A DNA stretch of 64,000 nt from Bin25 sp965221765 (GTDB lineage: Bacteria; Bacteroidota; Bacteroidia; Flavobacteriales; Flavobacteriaceae): NCBI GenBank assembly GCA_965221765.1, contig OZ244911.1, positions 434,001 through 498,000 of the forward strand, in the 5' to 3' direction. Numbering within the stretch: the stretch's first letter is position 1; every line of letters starts with the position of its first letter. The notes below the pieces were generated by a model. The model was not told where the DNA came from. It was given only the letters and a program-made list of their open reading frames with translations, and did no database searches. Both the position numbers and the translations under genes were made by a program. Shown one piece after another: positions 9,060-19,602 of the stretch.

Positions 9060-9960
9060 GTTTAATGAACTATTTTAATTTAGAATGCAATGATGAAACC
9101 CATGAAAAAATTAAATTTTCAGAATCACAGATCATCAAGATTTCATTCCTCTAGCAAGAGGGCCAGTGTATATAGCAGACCTATCCAGTGATTGCATGGC
9201 CTTGATCGGTGGATGACGATTGATTCAAAACGCCTTAGATTAACGATCATCTCCTGGGGCTTGTTAAAAGCCATAGCCCAAGAACATCCGCCCGATGGAT
9301 TTCGGAAGATGTTTTATCGACTTCGTTGGATGATCAAAGCAACATACAACACCAACGGATTCATCGTTGGGTGGTGTCTTTGGGATGGCATTGATGGCAG
9401 AATCCCCAATGATTGAAGCCATTCCAGGTACTTCTTGTGGATGGTCATAGCACTTTGGTGTGCCGATGTCATGCATGACCTGCTGTCCTCAAGAAGGAGC
9501 TTTCGACCATTTCATGGAATGGATGATGATCGAGAGGTATTATGGTATGATGTATTGAAATCCGTTAAACTCGAAACGAGTGGTCCAAACATTCGATGGC
9601 TTGATGGCATAGCGAGGAAAGTCTTAGGCCATACGGTTGGATCTTGGTTTTAGTTTATCGCTCATCACTTCAAAGATTGGGCTAAAGAAAAAGGTATTAT
9701 TGATGATATCTTACCCAGCAAGCCCACAGTGAATCCCTTGGTGGAACGGTACCATGGTTCGGTGCGTAAAGAGGTATTGGGGACTATCTTATTTGGATCT
9801 TTAGAGCCGACTATAGAAATCACAAGGCCATGATGATGGCTGTATCATCACCAACGTCTGTAGGCGAGTCTGAACAATCGCCTCCCACCAATAACATTTC
9901 TGAGTTAGCATGGGACAGTGAGATATCACACGATGAATTATAGATTATAAACAAAAAACT
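9060..9960 (+). mobile_element. IS3-family element remnant (copy A)
   Basis: Holds a decayed orfB. Its left ~100 bp (9060-9160) is shared with 21840-21950 and 61000-61075: each has an AT-rich stretch, then CCATGAAAAAA, and the two longer copies continue through ATCATCAA to an AGAGGG motif. This marks a repeated IS end. The tail with GAATTATAGATTATAAACAAA (9935-9957) recurs at 24090-24115. Confidence 0.6.
9190..9945 (+). pseudogene. IS3-family OrfB transposase pseudogene (copy A)
   Basis: Recognisable pieces in order are DGFRKMFYRLR (HTH_21 region), HDLLSSRRSFRPFHGMDDD (around the first catalytic Asp), then FIAHHFKDWAKEKGI and VNPLVERYHGSVRKEVLG (the catalytic Glu region with the E-R-H/N motif). 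Several frame breaks and a TAG near 9655 separate them. The order matches an IS150/IS51-type rve domain. Confidence 0.7.
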
Positions 9961-10012
9961 ATATTCTTAGAGAGGTTCAATTTATGAGAATAGCACAGTA
10001 TAATATCTGTTG

Positions 10013-10085
<73 letters not shown>

Positions 10086-10268
10086 TCCACTAAAGGGCGT
10101 GCAAAATTAGAATAAATATCTACACGCAAAATAACCATCCGCTTCCACATGGTATGATTTTTCAATCATTTAGATTCTACGGATTAATGCCTCGAAAACC
10201 GTACTTGTAAATAAATTTGTTTGGTGAATAAAAAATATAGAGGTTACTAGCAATAGGATAATGGATTT

Positions 10269-11006
10269 ATGAAGAAATCGAAAATAATTATTGACTCAGG
10301 AAATTCATTAATCAAAGCTTATGTATTTGAAAAGGAAAAAATAATCTTTCAAAAGATTTTAAAAAAAGAAACTCTTAATCAAGAATTATTAGGCTTAAAA
10401 ATGCGATTTCCTTCAATTAGAAGAGGTATTATTTCAGATGTATCGGGAATAATTATAAAAGATGAGATAGAGCAATATTGGAATAATGCTTGGTTTTTGA
10501 ACTGTAACAATAATCTCAAATTACCGTTTACCACCAAATATACTACGTTGAATACTTTAGGTTCAGATCGGATTGCTTTACTATCGGGAGCTACACTAGA
10601 AGATAAAAATGCAACCAAGTTAATTTTGGATTTGGGGAGCTGTATAACATATGATATTTTGGATCAATACAATGTACACCAAGGTGGGGCCATTTCTCCT
10701 GGATATGAAATGCGATATCAGATATTAAAAAATCAAACCGGTCAATTACCGGATCTGAAAATGCAGTATCCCAATAATCTTTGGGGGAAAACCACAGATC
10801 AAAGCATACATTCTGGAATCCACTTTGGAATCCAACAAGAAATCACGCATCGTATTGAAAAAGCCAAAACCCAATTCCATCCGCTGAAAGTCATCGGAAC
10901 AGGGGGCAATATCAATCGGATAGACTATGTCATTAAAAATAAGATATTTGTAAATCCTTTATTAATTGCAGAAGGACTCAATTATTTACTAGAATTAAAC
11001 AGTTAA
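10269..11006 (+). CDS. coaX: Type III pantothenate kinase
   Basis: Phosphorylates pantothenate in the first committed step of coenzyme A synthesis, in the cytoplasm. The 245-aa product has the ASKHA-type motifs of CoaX: IIDSGNSLIKAYVF at residues 6-19, TLGSDRIALLSGA at about 98-110, LDLGSCITYDILD then GGAISPGYEMR at about 124-152, and the C-terminal GTGGN. Length is normal for the family. It opens a run of six same-strand genes that is conserved in flavobacteria; the next frame starts inside or right at its end, suggesting translational coupling. Confidence 0.93.
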   Translation: MKKSKIIIDSGNSLIKAYVFEKEKIIFQKILKKETLNQELLGLKMRFPSIRRGIISDVSGIIIKDEIEQYWNNAWFLNCNNNLKLPFTTKYTTLNTLGSDRIALLSGATLEDKNATKLILDLGSCITYDILDQYNVHQGGAISPGYEMRYQILKNQTGQLPDLKMQYPNNLWGKTTDQSIHSGIHFGIQQEITHRIEKAKTQFHPLKVIGTGGNINRIDYVIKNKIFVNPLLIAEGLNYLLELNS

Positions 11007-12265
11007 GAACTCATAGTTGGATTTTACTATTGGTAGTTCTTGTTGGAGTTGAATCATCAATTTCCCAAACAGGAACCGTATCTCCATATTCTTTTGCTGG
11101 ACTAGGGGAACAAAATTTTAGAGGAACTCAGGTTACTCGATTTATGGGAGGTTTAGATGTTTATAGTGATTCCATCCATGTGAATTTGAATAACCCAGCT
11201 GCTTACGGAAAACTTAAATTCACAACCTATTCACTAGGGATAAACTATAATACTAATCTGTTGTCTAGTGGCGATGATCATACGGCCCTCAATGGTGCCG
11301 GTATTGATTATTTGTCCATTGGAATTCCAACAAAACGATTTGGTTTTGGTTTTGGAATCATTCCTTTAACTTCTGTTGGGTATAAAATTGAAAGTGTGGA
11401 AGAATCAGAAAATGGAGTGTTTAATAATCAATTTGAAGGTAGTGGAGGGGTGAATCAAGCATTTTTTTCTCTAGGAGTTCCAATTTTTAAAGAATTTCGA
11501 ATAGGAATAACCGTATTTTATAATTTTGGTAGTATCGATTATTTACGTTCTCAGTTCATAGAAGGAGTGGATATCGTTACTTCTTCAGATGAAAGTTCTA
11601 AAATCAATGGATGGAGTTATCAGTTTTCATCAGAATTTGATATTACATTATTTGAGCAAATTAGTTTGAGTGGACTTTTTAGTTTTCAACCCCAAGCCAA
11701 TTTAAACTCTGAAAATCAAAGAGTTTATTTTACTCGTTCATTAGAAAAAGGATCAATAGAAGACTTCAATGAAATTGATTTAAGCAATCAAAATCTTGAT
11801 AAAACGGAAAAATTTTTAACCCAAACTTTTAAAATTGGCATTGGATTAGGTCAAAAACAAAAATGGTTTATGGGCACTCAATTGAATTTGTTGAATTTTG
11901 GTAATTTTAGGTCTGAATTTCCAATACGTGATAATGTGACTTATCAAGAGGCAAGACAATGGATAATCGGCGGATTTTATATTCCGGATTATACTTCACT
12001 GACGAGTTATTTTAGCCGTATTGTTTATCGCTTGGGATTTCGAACAGAAAGTTTGGGTATCCTCATTGATGGCCAATCGTTGAGGATGAATGCTATTTCT
12101 TTTGGTTTTGGTTTACCAATTCAAGGGCTTTCAAATGCCAATATCGGCTTAGAAATTGGAAGTAGTGGTAAAAATCAAAATGGGTTGGTTGCTCATTCAA
12201 CCGTGGCACTAAGAATTGGTCTCTCACTAAATGACTTATGGTTCATAAAAAGGAAGTATAATTAA
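11006..12265 (+). CDS. Outer-membrane beta-barrel protein
   Basis: Alternating polar/aromatic strands and motifs such as YSFAGLGEQNFRG and VNLNNPAAYG resemble the FadL-like/PorV-like barrel proteins that sit between coaX and a TPR gene in many Bacteroidota. Precise function is unknown. An ORF from TTG at 11030 already covers part of the signal peptide (LLLVVLVGV...SISQ). The frame is open further upstream, and a signal peptide beginning about KQLRTHSWILLLVV would overlap the coaX end, so the real start is probably a non-ATG codon upstream of 11030; I give the approximate position. About 411-420 aa. Confidence 0.7.
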   Translation, partial: RTHSWILLLVVLVGVESSISQTGTVSPYSFAGLGEQNFRGTQVTRFMGGLDVYSDSIHVNLNNPAAYGKLKFTTYSLGINYNTNLLSSGDDHTALNGAGIDYLSIGIPTKRFGFGFGIIPLTSVGYKIESVEESENGVFNNQFEGSGGVNQAFFSLGVPIFKEFRIGITVFYNFGSIDYLRSQFIEGVDIVTSSDESSKINGWSYQFSSEFDITLFEQISLSGLFSFQPQANLNSENQRVYFTRSLEKGSIEDFNEIDLSNQNLDKTEKFLTQTFKIGIGLGQKQKWFMGTQLNLLNFGNFRSEFPIRDNVTYQEARQWIIGGFYIPDYTSLTSYFSRIVYRLGFRTESLGILIDGQSLRMNAISFGFGLPIQGLSNANIGLEIGSSGKNQNGLVAHSTVALRIGLSLNDLWFIKRKYN

Positions 12266-12276
12266 TTTCATTAAGT

Positions 12277-13686
12277 ATGAAGCTATTAAAGAAAACGATA
12301 TATCTGTTTTCAATTTTGTTGGTTGTTTTAATGTTTCAAATGAACATCAAAGCCCAATCAAATGATGAATGTTTGCAACAATTATCAATTTTTGCTGAGT
12401 ATGCTAAGGTTAAAAACTATGATGCTGCTTTAAGCCCTTGGAGAGAAGTTCGTAAAAATTGTCCTTCAGCCAATGCCGCAATCTATTCTTATGGAGAAAG
12501 AATTTTACAACAACTCATTGAAAATTCAGAAGGTCAAGAAAAAGATCAACTCATTGCTGATTTGATTTCATTGTATGATCAATGGGTAATGTATTTTCCC
12601 AAAAGAAAAGGAGTTTCTGAAGTAGGAGGCATTATGGGTAAAAAAGCACAGGCTCTTTTAGATTACGAAATGGCAGACATCAAAACGATTTATTTGAGTT
12701 TTAAGGAAGCCTATGAATCAGATCCTAATAGCTTTACCAATCCTAAGCATATCTATAATTATTTTAAATCCTTGCACGATTTATTCAAACAAAAAAATCC
12801 TTTGGTGAGTGAAGAATTACTTTTTGAAGTATATGAAGATTTATCTGAAAAGTTTGTTAAAGAAGGAGATAATTATTCAAAGAGGCTCGACGAGTTAATT
12901 AATAAAGAAAATCAAGAGACTATACTTTCTAATGTTGAACAAAGAAATAAAAAAGCCTTTGGTTCTTATATCAATGCGTTTTCAATATTTCATTCAAATA
13001 TGGATAAGATCATCGCTAGAGAAGCTTCTTGCGAAAATTTAATTCCCTTTTACCAGAGAAATTTAGCCGAGAATAAAAACGATTTAATTTGGGTTAAACG
13101 AGCCACATCTAGAATGTACACCAAGGATTGTACAGATTCTGATTTATTTGTCATGCTGGTCGAAACCATGCATCAATTAGAACCGTCTGCTGATTCTGCT
13201 TACTTTTTGGGTTATTTAACTGACAAATCTGGAAACACTCAAGAAGCTTTAAAGTATTATCGAGAATCCATAGAACTTGAAGAGGATGCTTATAAAAGAG
13301 CTACTATTCTTTACCGACTTGGTTTAGAATTTAAAAAAGTAAAAAATTTTAGTGCGGCTAGAAATTATTTTCAAAGAGCCTTGAAAGATCGTCCTTCATT
13401 GGGGAAAGCCTATTTAGCAATAGCAAACATGTATGCTTCTAGCGCCAACAATTGTGGAGAAACACAATTTGAAAAAAGAGCCATTTATTGGTTAGCTGCT
13501 GATGAAGCCCGAAAAGCAGCTCGTGTAGATCCATCTATAAAACGAGATACTAATAAATTCATTGAAAGTTATATGGGACGAGCCCCTTCTAAAACCGATA
13601 TTTTTACTGAAGGAATGGAGGGAAAAACAGTAACTTTCAATTGTTGGGTAGGAAAGACGGTCACGGTACCAAGTTTGTCGAAATAA
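12277..13686 (+). CDS. TPR-repeat periplasmic protein
   Basis: 469 aa with a clear signal peptide (MKLLKKTIYLFSILLVVLMF...KAQS). At least three TPR-like helix pairs are seen in the C-terminal half (SAYFLGYLTDKSGNTQEALK, LYRLGLEFKKVKNFSAARNY and KAYLAIANMYASS). Such proteins of this neighbourhood are exported and probably act as a protein-interaction scaffold in the envelope; the specific role is not known. It starts 11 bases after the barrel gene. Confidence 0.8.
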   Translation: MKLLKKTIYLFSILLVVLMFQMNIKAQSNDECLQQLSIFAEYAKVKNYDAALSPWREVRKNCPSANAAIYSYGERILQQLIENSEGQEKDQLIADLISLYDQWVMYFPKRKGVSEVGGIMGKKAQALLDYEMADIKTIYLSFKEAYESDPNSFTNPKHIYNYFKSLHDLFKQKNPLVSEELLFEVYEDLSEKFVKEGDNYSKRLDELINKENQETILSNVEQRNKKAFGSYINAFSIFHSNMDKIIAREASCENLIPFYQRNLAENKNDLIWVKRATSRMYTKDCTDSDLFVMLVETMHQLEPSADSAYFLGYLTDKSGNTQEALKYYRESIELEEDAYKRATILYRLGLEFKKVKNFSAARNYFQRALKDRPSLGKAYLAIANMYASSANNCGETQFEKRAIYWLAADEARKAARVDPSIKRDTNKFIESYMGRAPSKTDIFTEGMEGKTVTFNCWVGKTVTVPSLSK

Positions 13687-13735
13687 ATACTGCAAAAACT
13701 AATTTTTATTTTGGCATTTTCGATTTGATTTTTGA

Positions 13736-14347
13736 GTGAAATACCAAATAAGTTTTACTCCAAGGAATCAAAAATTTCTTTCGTTATTTCAATTGTTGGG
13801 AATTATCATAGTGATTGGAGTAGTCTCGTGTAAGGATACGCAAGAACAAAATCAGACACAAGATCATCTCAAATATTTACCAGTGGGTGTCGCCTATGAT
13901 ATTAATTTTGTTTATACCGATTCGGCACGCGTTGAAGCTATCTTAAAAGCTCCTATCCATGTAGATTATTCTAATTTAGATTTTCAGTATTCAGAATTCC
14001 CTCAAGGATTGGAAATCACTTTTTTTGACTTTCAAGGCAATGAAAATCATGTGTATGCCAATTATGGATTAATTTATAATCAAATGCGGATTGCAGACTT
14101 ACAAAAAGGAGTTCGTTTACTATCTCATGATGGGGCTCAATTGACTACCCAACAGTTGTATTGGGATTCAAAAAACAAATGGCTGTTTACAGAAGAAGCC
14201 TTTAATTTTAAAAACCAAGATTATGAATTTAATGGTCAACGACTTGATGCTGACAGAGATTTTTCAAATTACCAATCTGGAGAACTTATGGGATCCCTTT
14301 TTATTCAGGATGAAGAACCTATAGATACCACGTTAACTGATGAGTAA
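13736..14347 (+). CDS. lptC: LptC-like LPS export protein
   Basis: LptC bridges the inner-membrane LptBFG transporter to periplasmic LptA during lipopolysaccharide export. The 203-aa product has an N-terminal hydrophobic anchor (LLGIIIVIGVVSC, possibly a lipobox) followed by a beta-jellyroll-like LptC domain with PIHVDYSNLDFQYSEFPQG, VYANYGLIYN and LTTQQLYWD, which are typical of Bacteroidota LptC. Start is GTG at 13736, about 49 bases after the TPR gene. Its end overlaps the next start by eight bases. Confidence 0.8.
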   Translation: MKYQISFTPRNQKFLSLFQLLGIIIVIGVVSCKDTQEQNQTQDHLKYLPVGVAYDINFVYTDSARVEAILKAPIHVDYSNLDFQYSEFPQGLEITFFDFQGNENHVYANYGLIYNQMRIADLQKGVRLLSHDGAQLTTQQLYWDSKNKWLFTEEAFNFKNQDYEFNGQRLDADRDFSNYQSGELMGSLFIQDEEPIDTTLTDE

Positions 14348-14528
14348 AGTTTTTAGATTTTCCGAAATTGTTTATTGGATTATTGTTGTCTTATGTATTA
14401 TTGAAGTATCTCTCAAGTGGGAATCTAATCCACAAAGGGCAAAATTATTTTTAGTATTTGGGGTGGTCTCGGTATTTATGGCACTTTTCCGCAGGCGATG
14501 GAGGAAGCGATTTCAAAATAGATCTTGA
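14340..14528 (+). CDS. Small membrane protein between lptC and gldE-like gene
   Basis: 62 aa with two likely membrane helices (IVYWIIVVLCIIEVSL and FLVFGVVSVFMALF) and a basic tail RRRWRKRFQNR. It overlaps lptC by eight bases and the next gene by one base, so it is translated in the operon. A similar short protein sits at this place in many flavobacteria; its role is unknown. Confidence 0.75.
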   Translation: MSKVFRFSEIVYWIIVVLCIIEVSLKWESNPQRAKLFLVFGVVSVFMALFRRRWRKRFQNRS

Positions 14529-15811
14529 TGAATCAAATGATTTTGATTGATTCGTTGATTATTCTTCTATGTGTTGCTTTTTCTGCCTTTTTTTCTGGTG
14601 TTGAAATTGCTTTTGTATCTGCCAATCCTTTTTTCTTAGCCATTGAAGAAAGAAAAAAGGGGTTTTATGGGCGAGTTGTTAAACTGATTTCAAAAAAACC
14701 ATCACGATTTATTACTACGATGTTAGTCGGTAATAATATCGCATTGGTTTTATATGGGATTTTCATGGGTGAAAAAATATTGAGTTTGTTTTATCCAAAT
14801 TTGATTACTAAAGACATTACTCCCAATGTATTATTGATTCAAACATTAATCTCAGCCGGAATTATATTGATTTTTGCAGAATTTATACCTAAGCTTTTTA
14901 GTCAAGTTTATGCTGAATATTTTCTTAAATTTTTAATAATACCTGGGGTTTTTTTTTATTGGTTGTTATTTCCAATAACGTTTATTACTCAAAAATTTTC
15001 TGATTTTGTATTATTTAAATTATTTAAAACACAAAGCGATCAAGTTCAAGAAAATTTTTCGAAATTAGAATTGGGTAGTTATATTGAACAACAACTAGAA
15101 TCACTTGATCGTGAAAAAATTGATTCAGAAATTGAAATTTTTCGAAATGCCCTTGAATTTTCAACCACGAGTGCACGTGAAGTATTAATACCGAGAACTG
15201 AATTGATCGCTGTTGATAGCAATGAAAATTTGGATTCATTGAGAAAAATGTTTATTAGTTCAGGCAAATCAAAAATTTTAGTCTATCAAAATGATATCGA
15301 TTCAGTTATTGGTTATATCCATGCATTTGATATGTTTAAAAAAATAGAAAATATAAAAGATAATATTAGAGAGATTGATTACGTCCCTGAAACCATGCCT
15401 ATCAATCAAATTTTAAAAATCTTAAATCAAAATCATAGAAGCATTGCTGTAGTACTTGATGAATATGGATTAACTGAAGGGATTGTGACTTTAGAAGATA
15501 TTGTTGAAGAGCTCTTTGGTGAAATTCAAGATGAGCATGATCAAGAAGAAAAAGATGCCCATAAAAAAATCACAGACAATAAGTACGAATTTGATGCCCG
15601 CCTTGAAGTCGATTTTATCAATCAGGCATATCGTCTAGAACTTCCAGAATCTGATCAATACGAAACTTTAGGGGGACTCATTTTTAGTCACTATGGTGAT
15701 ATTCCACAGAAAAATCAAGTGATTCATATTTTTGGTTATCAGTGTACTATTTTGGATGTATCTGATAAAAGAATAAAGAGAATTAAACTCGAAGTAGGCT
15801 CCAAATCTTAA
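14528..15811 (+). CDS. CNNM/CBS/CorC-domain membrane protein (GldE-like)
   Basis: 427 aa. Residues 1-170 form the DUF21/CNNM membrane domain (IILLCVAFSAFFSGVEIAF, SAEFIPK-like segment). Residues ~205-325 form a CBS pair (REVLIPRTELIAVDSN; AVVLDEYGLTEGIVTLEDIV, a classic CBS2 signature). The end is a CorC_HlyC domain (YETLGGLIFSHYGDIP). Such proteins are annotated as hemolysin-family or as the gliding protein GldE; ion transport or its regulation is the likely activity. I chose ATG 14528 (ATGA overlap with the previous stop) over TTG 14525. Calling it GldE rather than a paralogue is uncertain. Confidence 0.85.
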   Translation: MNQMILIDSLIILLCVAFSAFFSGVEIAFVSANPFFLAIEERKKGFYGRVVKLISKKPSRFITTMLVGNNIALVLYGIFMGEKILSLFYPNLITKDITPNVLLIQTLISAGIILIFAEFIPKLFSQVYAEYFLKFLIIPGVFFYWLLFPITFITQKFSDFVLFKLFKTQSDQVQENFSKLELGSYIEQQLESLDREKIDSEIEIFRNALEFSTTSAREVLIPRTELIAVDSNENLDSLRKMFISSGKSKILVYQNDIDSVIGYIHAFDMFKKIENIKDNIREIDYVPETMPINQILKILNQNHRSIAVVLDEYGLTEGIVTLEDIVEELFGEIQDEHDQEEKDAHKKITDNKYEFDARLEVDFINQAYRLELPESDQYETLGGLIFSHYGDIPQKNQVIHIFGYQCTILDVSDKRIKRIKLEVGSKS

Positions 15812-16675
15812 TTAAAAAACTATCGTTTTATTTTTTCCATTTCGATTATTGCATAAACAATCTTTTATGAGTTGGGTTTCTATCACGATTGGTATGGAAA
15901 GCGATAATATAATAATACCATGTTCAACGATCTAGTGCAACTTGACCCCTTGCTGATGTTATCTCTTCCAATGCCAAGCTAGTCTAAATTAGCGATTGTC
16001 TCCTTGATTCATATTATCTTCAATGATTTATATTTTTTAATCGATACTTTTGGGAACTATATACTCTATTACACAGATTTTTCGTAATTGGATATTGAGA
16101 TTTAAAGATGAAAAAGTAGGATTATTTGACACTAAAGGAGGAAAGACTGCAGAAAATACAGAGGGACGGATACAACAGCAAAAGTCTCTATATAATTAAG
16201 AAGAAAACCAAATGGAAAATGATGAAGGGGTTTTATAGTCTATGATACTTTGAAGCTTTTGAGTCTCGCTGAAGAATAGGCAGGGTGGGACACAATAATG
16301 GATGGATCATTGCTTGCGAAAAATATCTCAATGATGATAGATACTTGATTTTCGATAATCACAAGGCTAGGTCTCATGCCTCATTTTAGTTCAAACATAA
16401 GAAGTTGCCAACATAAGCGATATACAAATCAACAACGACTCATTTTTTATCATGGTTGAACCGTTCAGTCTTTCTGTGAGTTCCTAACTGAAACTTAGTT
16501 TGAATAATGATTGTTGAGATATTCGTAAAACAAAATGAATGCTTCAAAACTAATTCTAAATGAACGATAATTATCTTATGTATCCCATATGGATTGTGTT
16601 AGAACCATTGGTTTCAATAACTCGGCGATTTCAATTTTAAATCATTGGTGTAATTTCGCAACTTAAAATTTTAAT
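15812..16675. other. 864-bp stretch without a recognisable gene
   Basis: Both strands are closed by frequent stops. No transposase motif, RNA gene or repeat shared with the rest of the window was recognised. It separates two genes that I recall as close neighbours in related genomes, so it may hold a fully decayed insert or gene. Confidence 0.6.
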
Positions 16676-18796
16676 ATGGCCATCCTTGGAAAAATAAGAC
16701 AGCGGTCAATCATTTTAATAATCGTTATTGCCATGGCCTTGTTTGCATTTGTAATTTCTGGTGTCATCACCCAACCAGGAACTTCTTTAGCCTCGGTCAA
16801 ACCAATAGCGGTGGTTAATAAACAAGACATCGATATTGATCTTTTCAGACAACAAGTAGAACAATTACAACGATCTAATCCAGGGATTTCAACCATTCAA
16901 GCGGTCAATTATGTTTACGGTGATATGACTTTTACCACATTAATGGAGCAACAATATGAAAAATTAGGCATTGCTATTGGACCAGAACAATTAGAGCAAT
17001 TATTGCGTTCAAATGACCAAATAACCAACTCTCCTGAATTTCAAAATGAGCTGGGTGAATTTGATTTTGGAAAGTTTCGTCAATATGTTTCAAATTTAAA
17101 AAACATCAATCCAACGAGTTACCAAATATGGAATGAGCAAGAGCAAGACCTGCTTTCAGTGGCTAAGTTAGAAGTATACAGTGATTTGATAAGGTCTAGC
17201 AATATGTTTTCTCAATCTTTTGCCAAACTATATAATAAAATTGAAAATGATAATGTAAATATCGAATATATTTTAATTCCTTATGACCATATTGAAGATA
17301 GTTTGGTCCAGGTAAGTCAGCAAGAAATTGAAAAGCACTACAAAGAAAATATTGACGACTTTAAAGAAGACCCTTTTCGGTCAGTCCATTTAGCCATTTT
17401 CGAAAACAAACCAACTGATGAAGATAAGGAAGTCATCAGAGTTCGCTTAGAATCGCTCAAAGAAGAGCGAATTAGTTATAACGAAGTTTCAAAGTTAACC
17501 GATACTATTCTAGGTTTTTCTCAAGTCACTGAAATTCGAGATTTTATTGATCGTCATTCTGAAATACCATTTGACTCGGTTTACCAAGCAAAAGGAGATT
17601 TAAACAATGATTATGCGGATTTATTATTTGGATTGGAAAAAGACGAAGTCTTTGGGCCCTATGAAGTGGATAATCAATTTGTGTTAAGTCGAGTAATTGA
17701 TAAAAAAAAGAATGGAAACATTAGGGCAAGTCATATTTTAATTTCTTATCAGGGGGCTCTTCGAGCTGAAGAAGACCAGTTGCGATCTAAAGATCAAGCG
17801 GAGCGTTTGGCTAGAAATTTACTTGGACAAGTCCGATCCAATCCCAACAGTTTTTCTCAACTAGCTGAAGAAAATTCTGATGGGCCTACCGCAACAGCTG
17901 GTGGGGATTTAGGATTTTTTAAAGAAGGTGAAATGGCCGATGAATTTTATGATTTCTGCAATAGTAATCGTATTGGAACTATTGGCTTGGTTGAAACCGA
18001 ATTTGGTTATCATGTGGTTCAAGTTGTTGAAAAAGATGATTTGATTTTACTAGGAAATATCGTTGCTGAAATTATTCCTTCCAATCAAACATCCAATGAA
18101 ACTTTTCGGAAAGCAACGCAATTTGAAATGGATGTTAAGCAGGAACCTAATCGGTTTAAAGAAATCGCTACAGAAAATTCATTTGATTATGGAGAACCAA
18201 ACAAGATTTATCCGATGGATCAACAAATGGGTGCCATTGAACAAACTCGAGAGGCTGTCCAATGGATTTTTGATAAATCAACAAAAGTTTATGATTATCA
18301 ACGATTTACATATTCTGAAGGCTATATTGTAGTCCAGTTATTAGAAATTAGTGATGATGGCACACTCCCTTTATATGAAGTCTCTGATCAAATAGAACGT
18401 ATCATTGAAGAAGATAAAAAAGTTAATTTGATAAAACAAAAGTTTTCCCACTTTGAATTACTTGAAGATCTGCAAGAACAACATTCAGATTTTGAAATCA
18501 ATCCAGCATCTGCCTTAAATCAAAAAAGCTCGACTATAGTTGGTGCTGGGGAAGAGCCCAATGTGGTTGGTGTAGCCTTTGGTCTTAAAGAAAATGAAAC
18601 TTCAGAATTGATAAGGGGAAATGCAGGGGTTTATAAAATAAAGGTTTTAAAAGTCAACCCCTCCGAAGAATTAGAAGATTTTCAAAGTTATGCCATCAGT
18701 TTAAGCAATAGTATTAATGATCAGGTAATGGAAAAAGTTGTTGATGCTATTGAAAACGAATCTAAAATAAAAGACAATCGAACTAGTTATTACTAG
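16676..18796 (+). CDS. PpiD/SurA-type peptidyl-prolyl isomerase
   Basis: 706 aa, anchored by one N-terminal helix (IILIIVIAMALFAFVISGVI), with a SurA-like N-terminal chaperone domain and one PPIC rotamase domain at about residues 345-460 (IRASHILISYQG, ADEFYDF, ETEFGYHVVQVV). It is a periplasm-facing folding helper for outer-membrane and secreted proteins. The architecture and length match PpiD-like proteins of Bacteroidota, where this gene usually follows the CBS/CorC gene. The start ATG is preceded by an AT-rich leader. Confidence 0.88.
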   Translation: MAILGKIRQRSIILIIVIAMALFAFVISGVITQPGTSLASVKPIAVVNKQDIDIDLFRQQVEQLQRSNPGISTIQAVNYVYGDMTFTTLMEQQYEKLGIAIGPEQLEQLLRSNDQITNSPEFQNELGEFDFGKFRQYVSNLKNINPTSYQIWNEQEQDLLSVAKLEVYSDLIRSSNMFSQSFAKLYNKIENDNVNIEYILIPYDHIEDSLVQVSQQEIEKHYKENIDDFKEDPFRSVHLAIFENKPTDEDKEVIRVRLESLKEERISYNEVSKLTDTILGFSQVTEIRDFIDRHSEIPFDSVYQAKGDLNNDYADLLFGLEKDEVFGPYEVDNQFVLSRVIDKKKNGNIRASHILISYQGALRAEEDQLRSKDQAERLARNLLGQVRSNPNSFSQLAEENSDGPTATAGGDLGFFKEGEMADEFYDFCNSNRIGTIGLVETEFGYHVVQVVEKDDLILLGNIVAEIIPSNQTSNETFRKATQFEMDVKQEPNRFKEIATENSFDYGEPNKIYPMDQQMGAIEQTREAVQWIFDKSTKVYDYQRFTYSEGYIVVQLLEISDDGTLPLYEVSDQIERIIEEDKKVNLIKQKFSHFELLEDLQEQHSDFEINPASALNQKSSTIVGAGEEPNVVGVAFGLKENETSELIRGNAGVYKIKVLKVNPSEELEDFQSYAISLSNSINDQVMEKVVDAIENESKIKDNRTSYY

Positions 18797-19150
18797 TATT
18801 CTATTCTCAAGATTTTATATTGTGATTTCATTTTAAAATTTTAAACCATAATTGTAGTTCTTAAAAATCTCAGAGGCTCGTCTACTATTCATTTGAACAG
18901 TAAATTCTGATTAGGAATAAAAAAATAAAAACCGGGTTAACTTTTCTTATTCGAAATATATTCTAAACTATAGAATTGATACAACTTTCCTTTTTACCAT
19001 AAGAAATCCGATAAACAAGCCAGAAGTTATCATCTAATTAATCACCGATATTTCATGAAAAATTGATTTAGAAAACGAATATGATATAAAAAATATGGTA
19101 TTGGCATAATTATTGAATGAAGTAGCAATACCTGGTATTGTATTGTGATT
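18797..19150. other. Intergenic region
   Basis: AT-rich, with no open frame over 30 codons that resembles a protein and no strong hairpin followed by T residues. Nothing recognised. Confidence 0.5.
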
Positions 19151-19450
19151 ATGAGAACTAAAAAAAATATCAAATCCAAATTTTACTCTAGCAATTGGCA
19201 GTGTTCAGTTAAAGTAGAAAAGGATGTGGAATACTATGAACTTAGATTCATATCTGATAAAGATGTTGAAGGCTGGGTTAAAAAAACAGATGCAATAAAT
19301 CCAGAATTTATCTTTAGTGCCTTTTTGATGTGGAACCAAAATCTTATTGTGATCCAAAAAAATGAAGAGTCATTTATAGCCATTCCAATTGGTAATCAAC
19401 TGATTGCAAACATAGATGATGAATTGATGGTATTCAGTAAAGTGGCTTAA
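19151..19450 (+). CDS. Hypothetical protein
   Basis: About 99 aa from ATG 19151 (a GTG lies two codons upstream). It is acidic with a basic start (RTKKNIKSKF), has no signal peptide or membrane helix, and shows alternating hydrophobic patterns (ECSVKVEKDVEYYELRF-like, LIVIQKNEESFIAIPIG) that suggest a small beta-rich fold. I do not recognise the family. It is isolated from its neighbours by over 100 bases on each side. Confidence 0.5.
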   Translation: MRTKKNIKSKFYSSNWQCSVKVEKDVEYYELRFISDKDVEGWVKKTDAINPEFIFSAFLMWNQNLIVIQKNEESFIAIPIGNQLIANIDDELMVFSKVA

Positions 19451-19602
19451 TGAAACTAGACCAAGTCTAGTCTACAATAGGCAAATAACATACAACCCCT
19501 TGTTAGAGAAAAATCCGTTAGAAACTGTTAGAGGTTATTTGAAGTTAATTACTACCTTAAATAGCTAGTACAACATTATAATACGTAATCAAAAAATATG
19601 AG

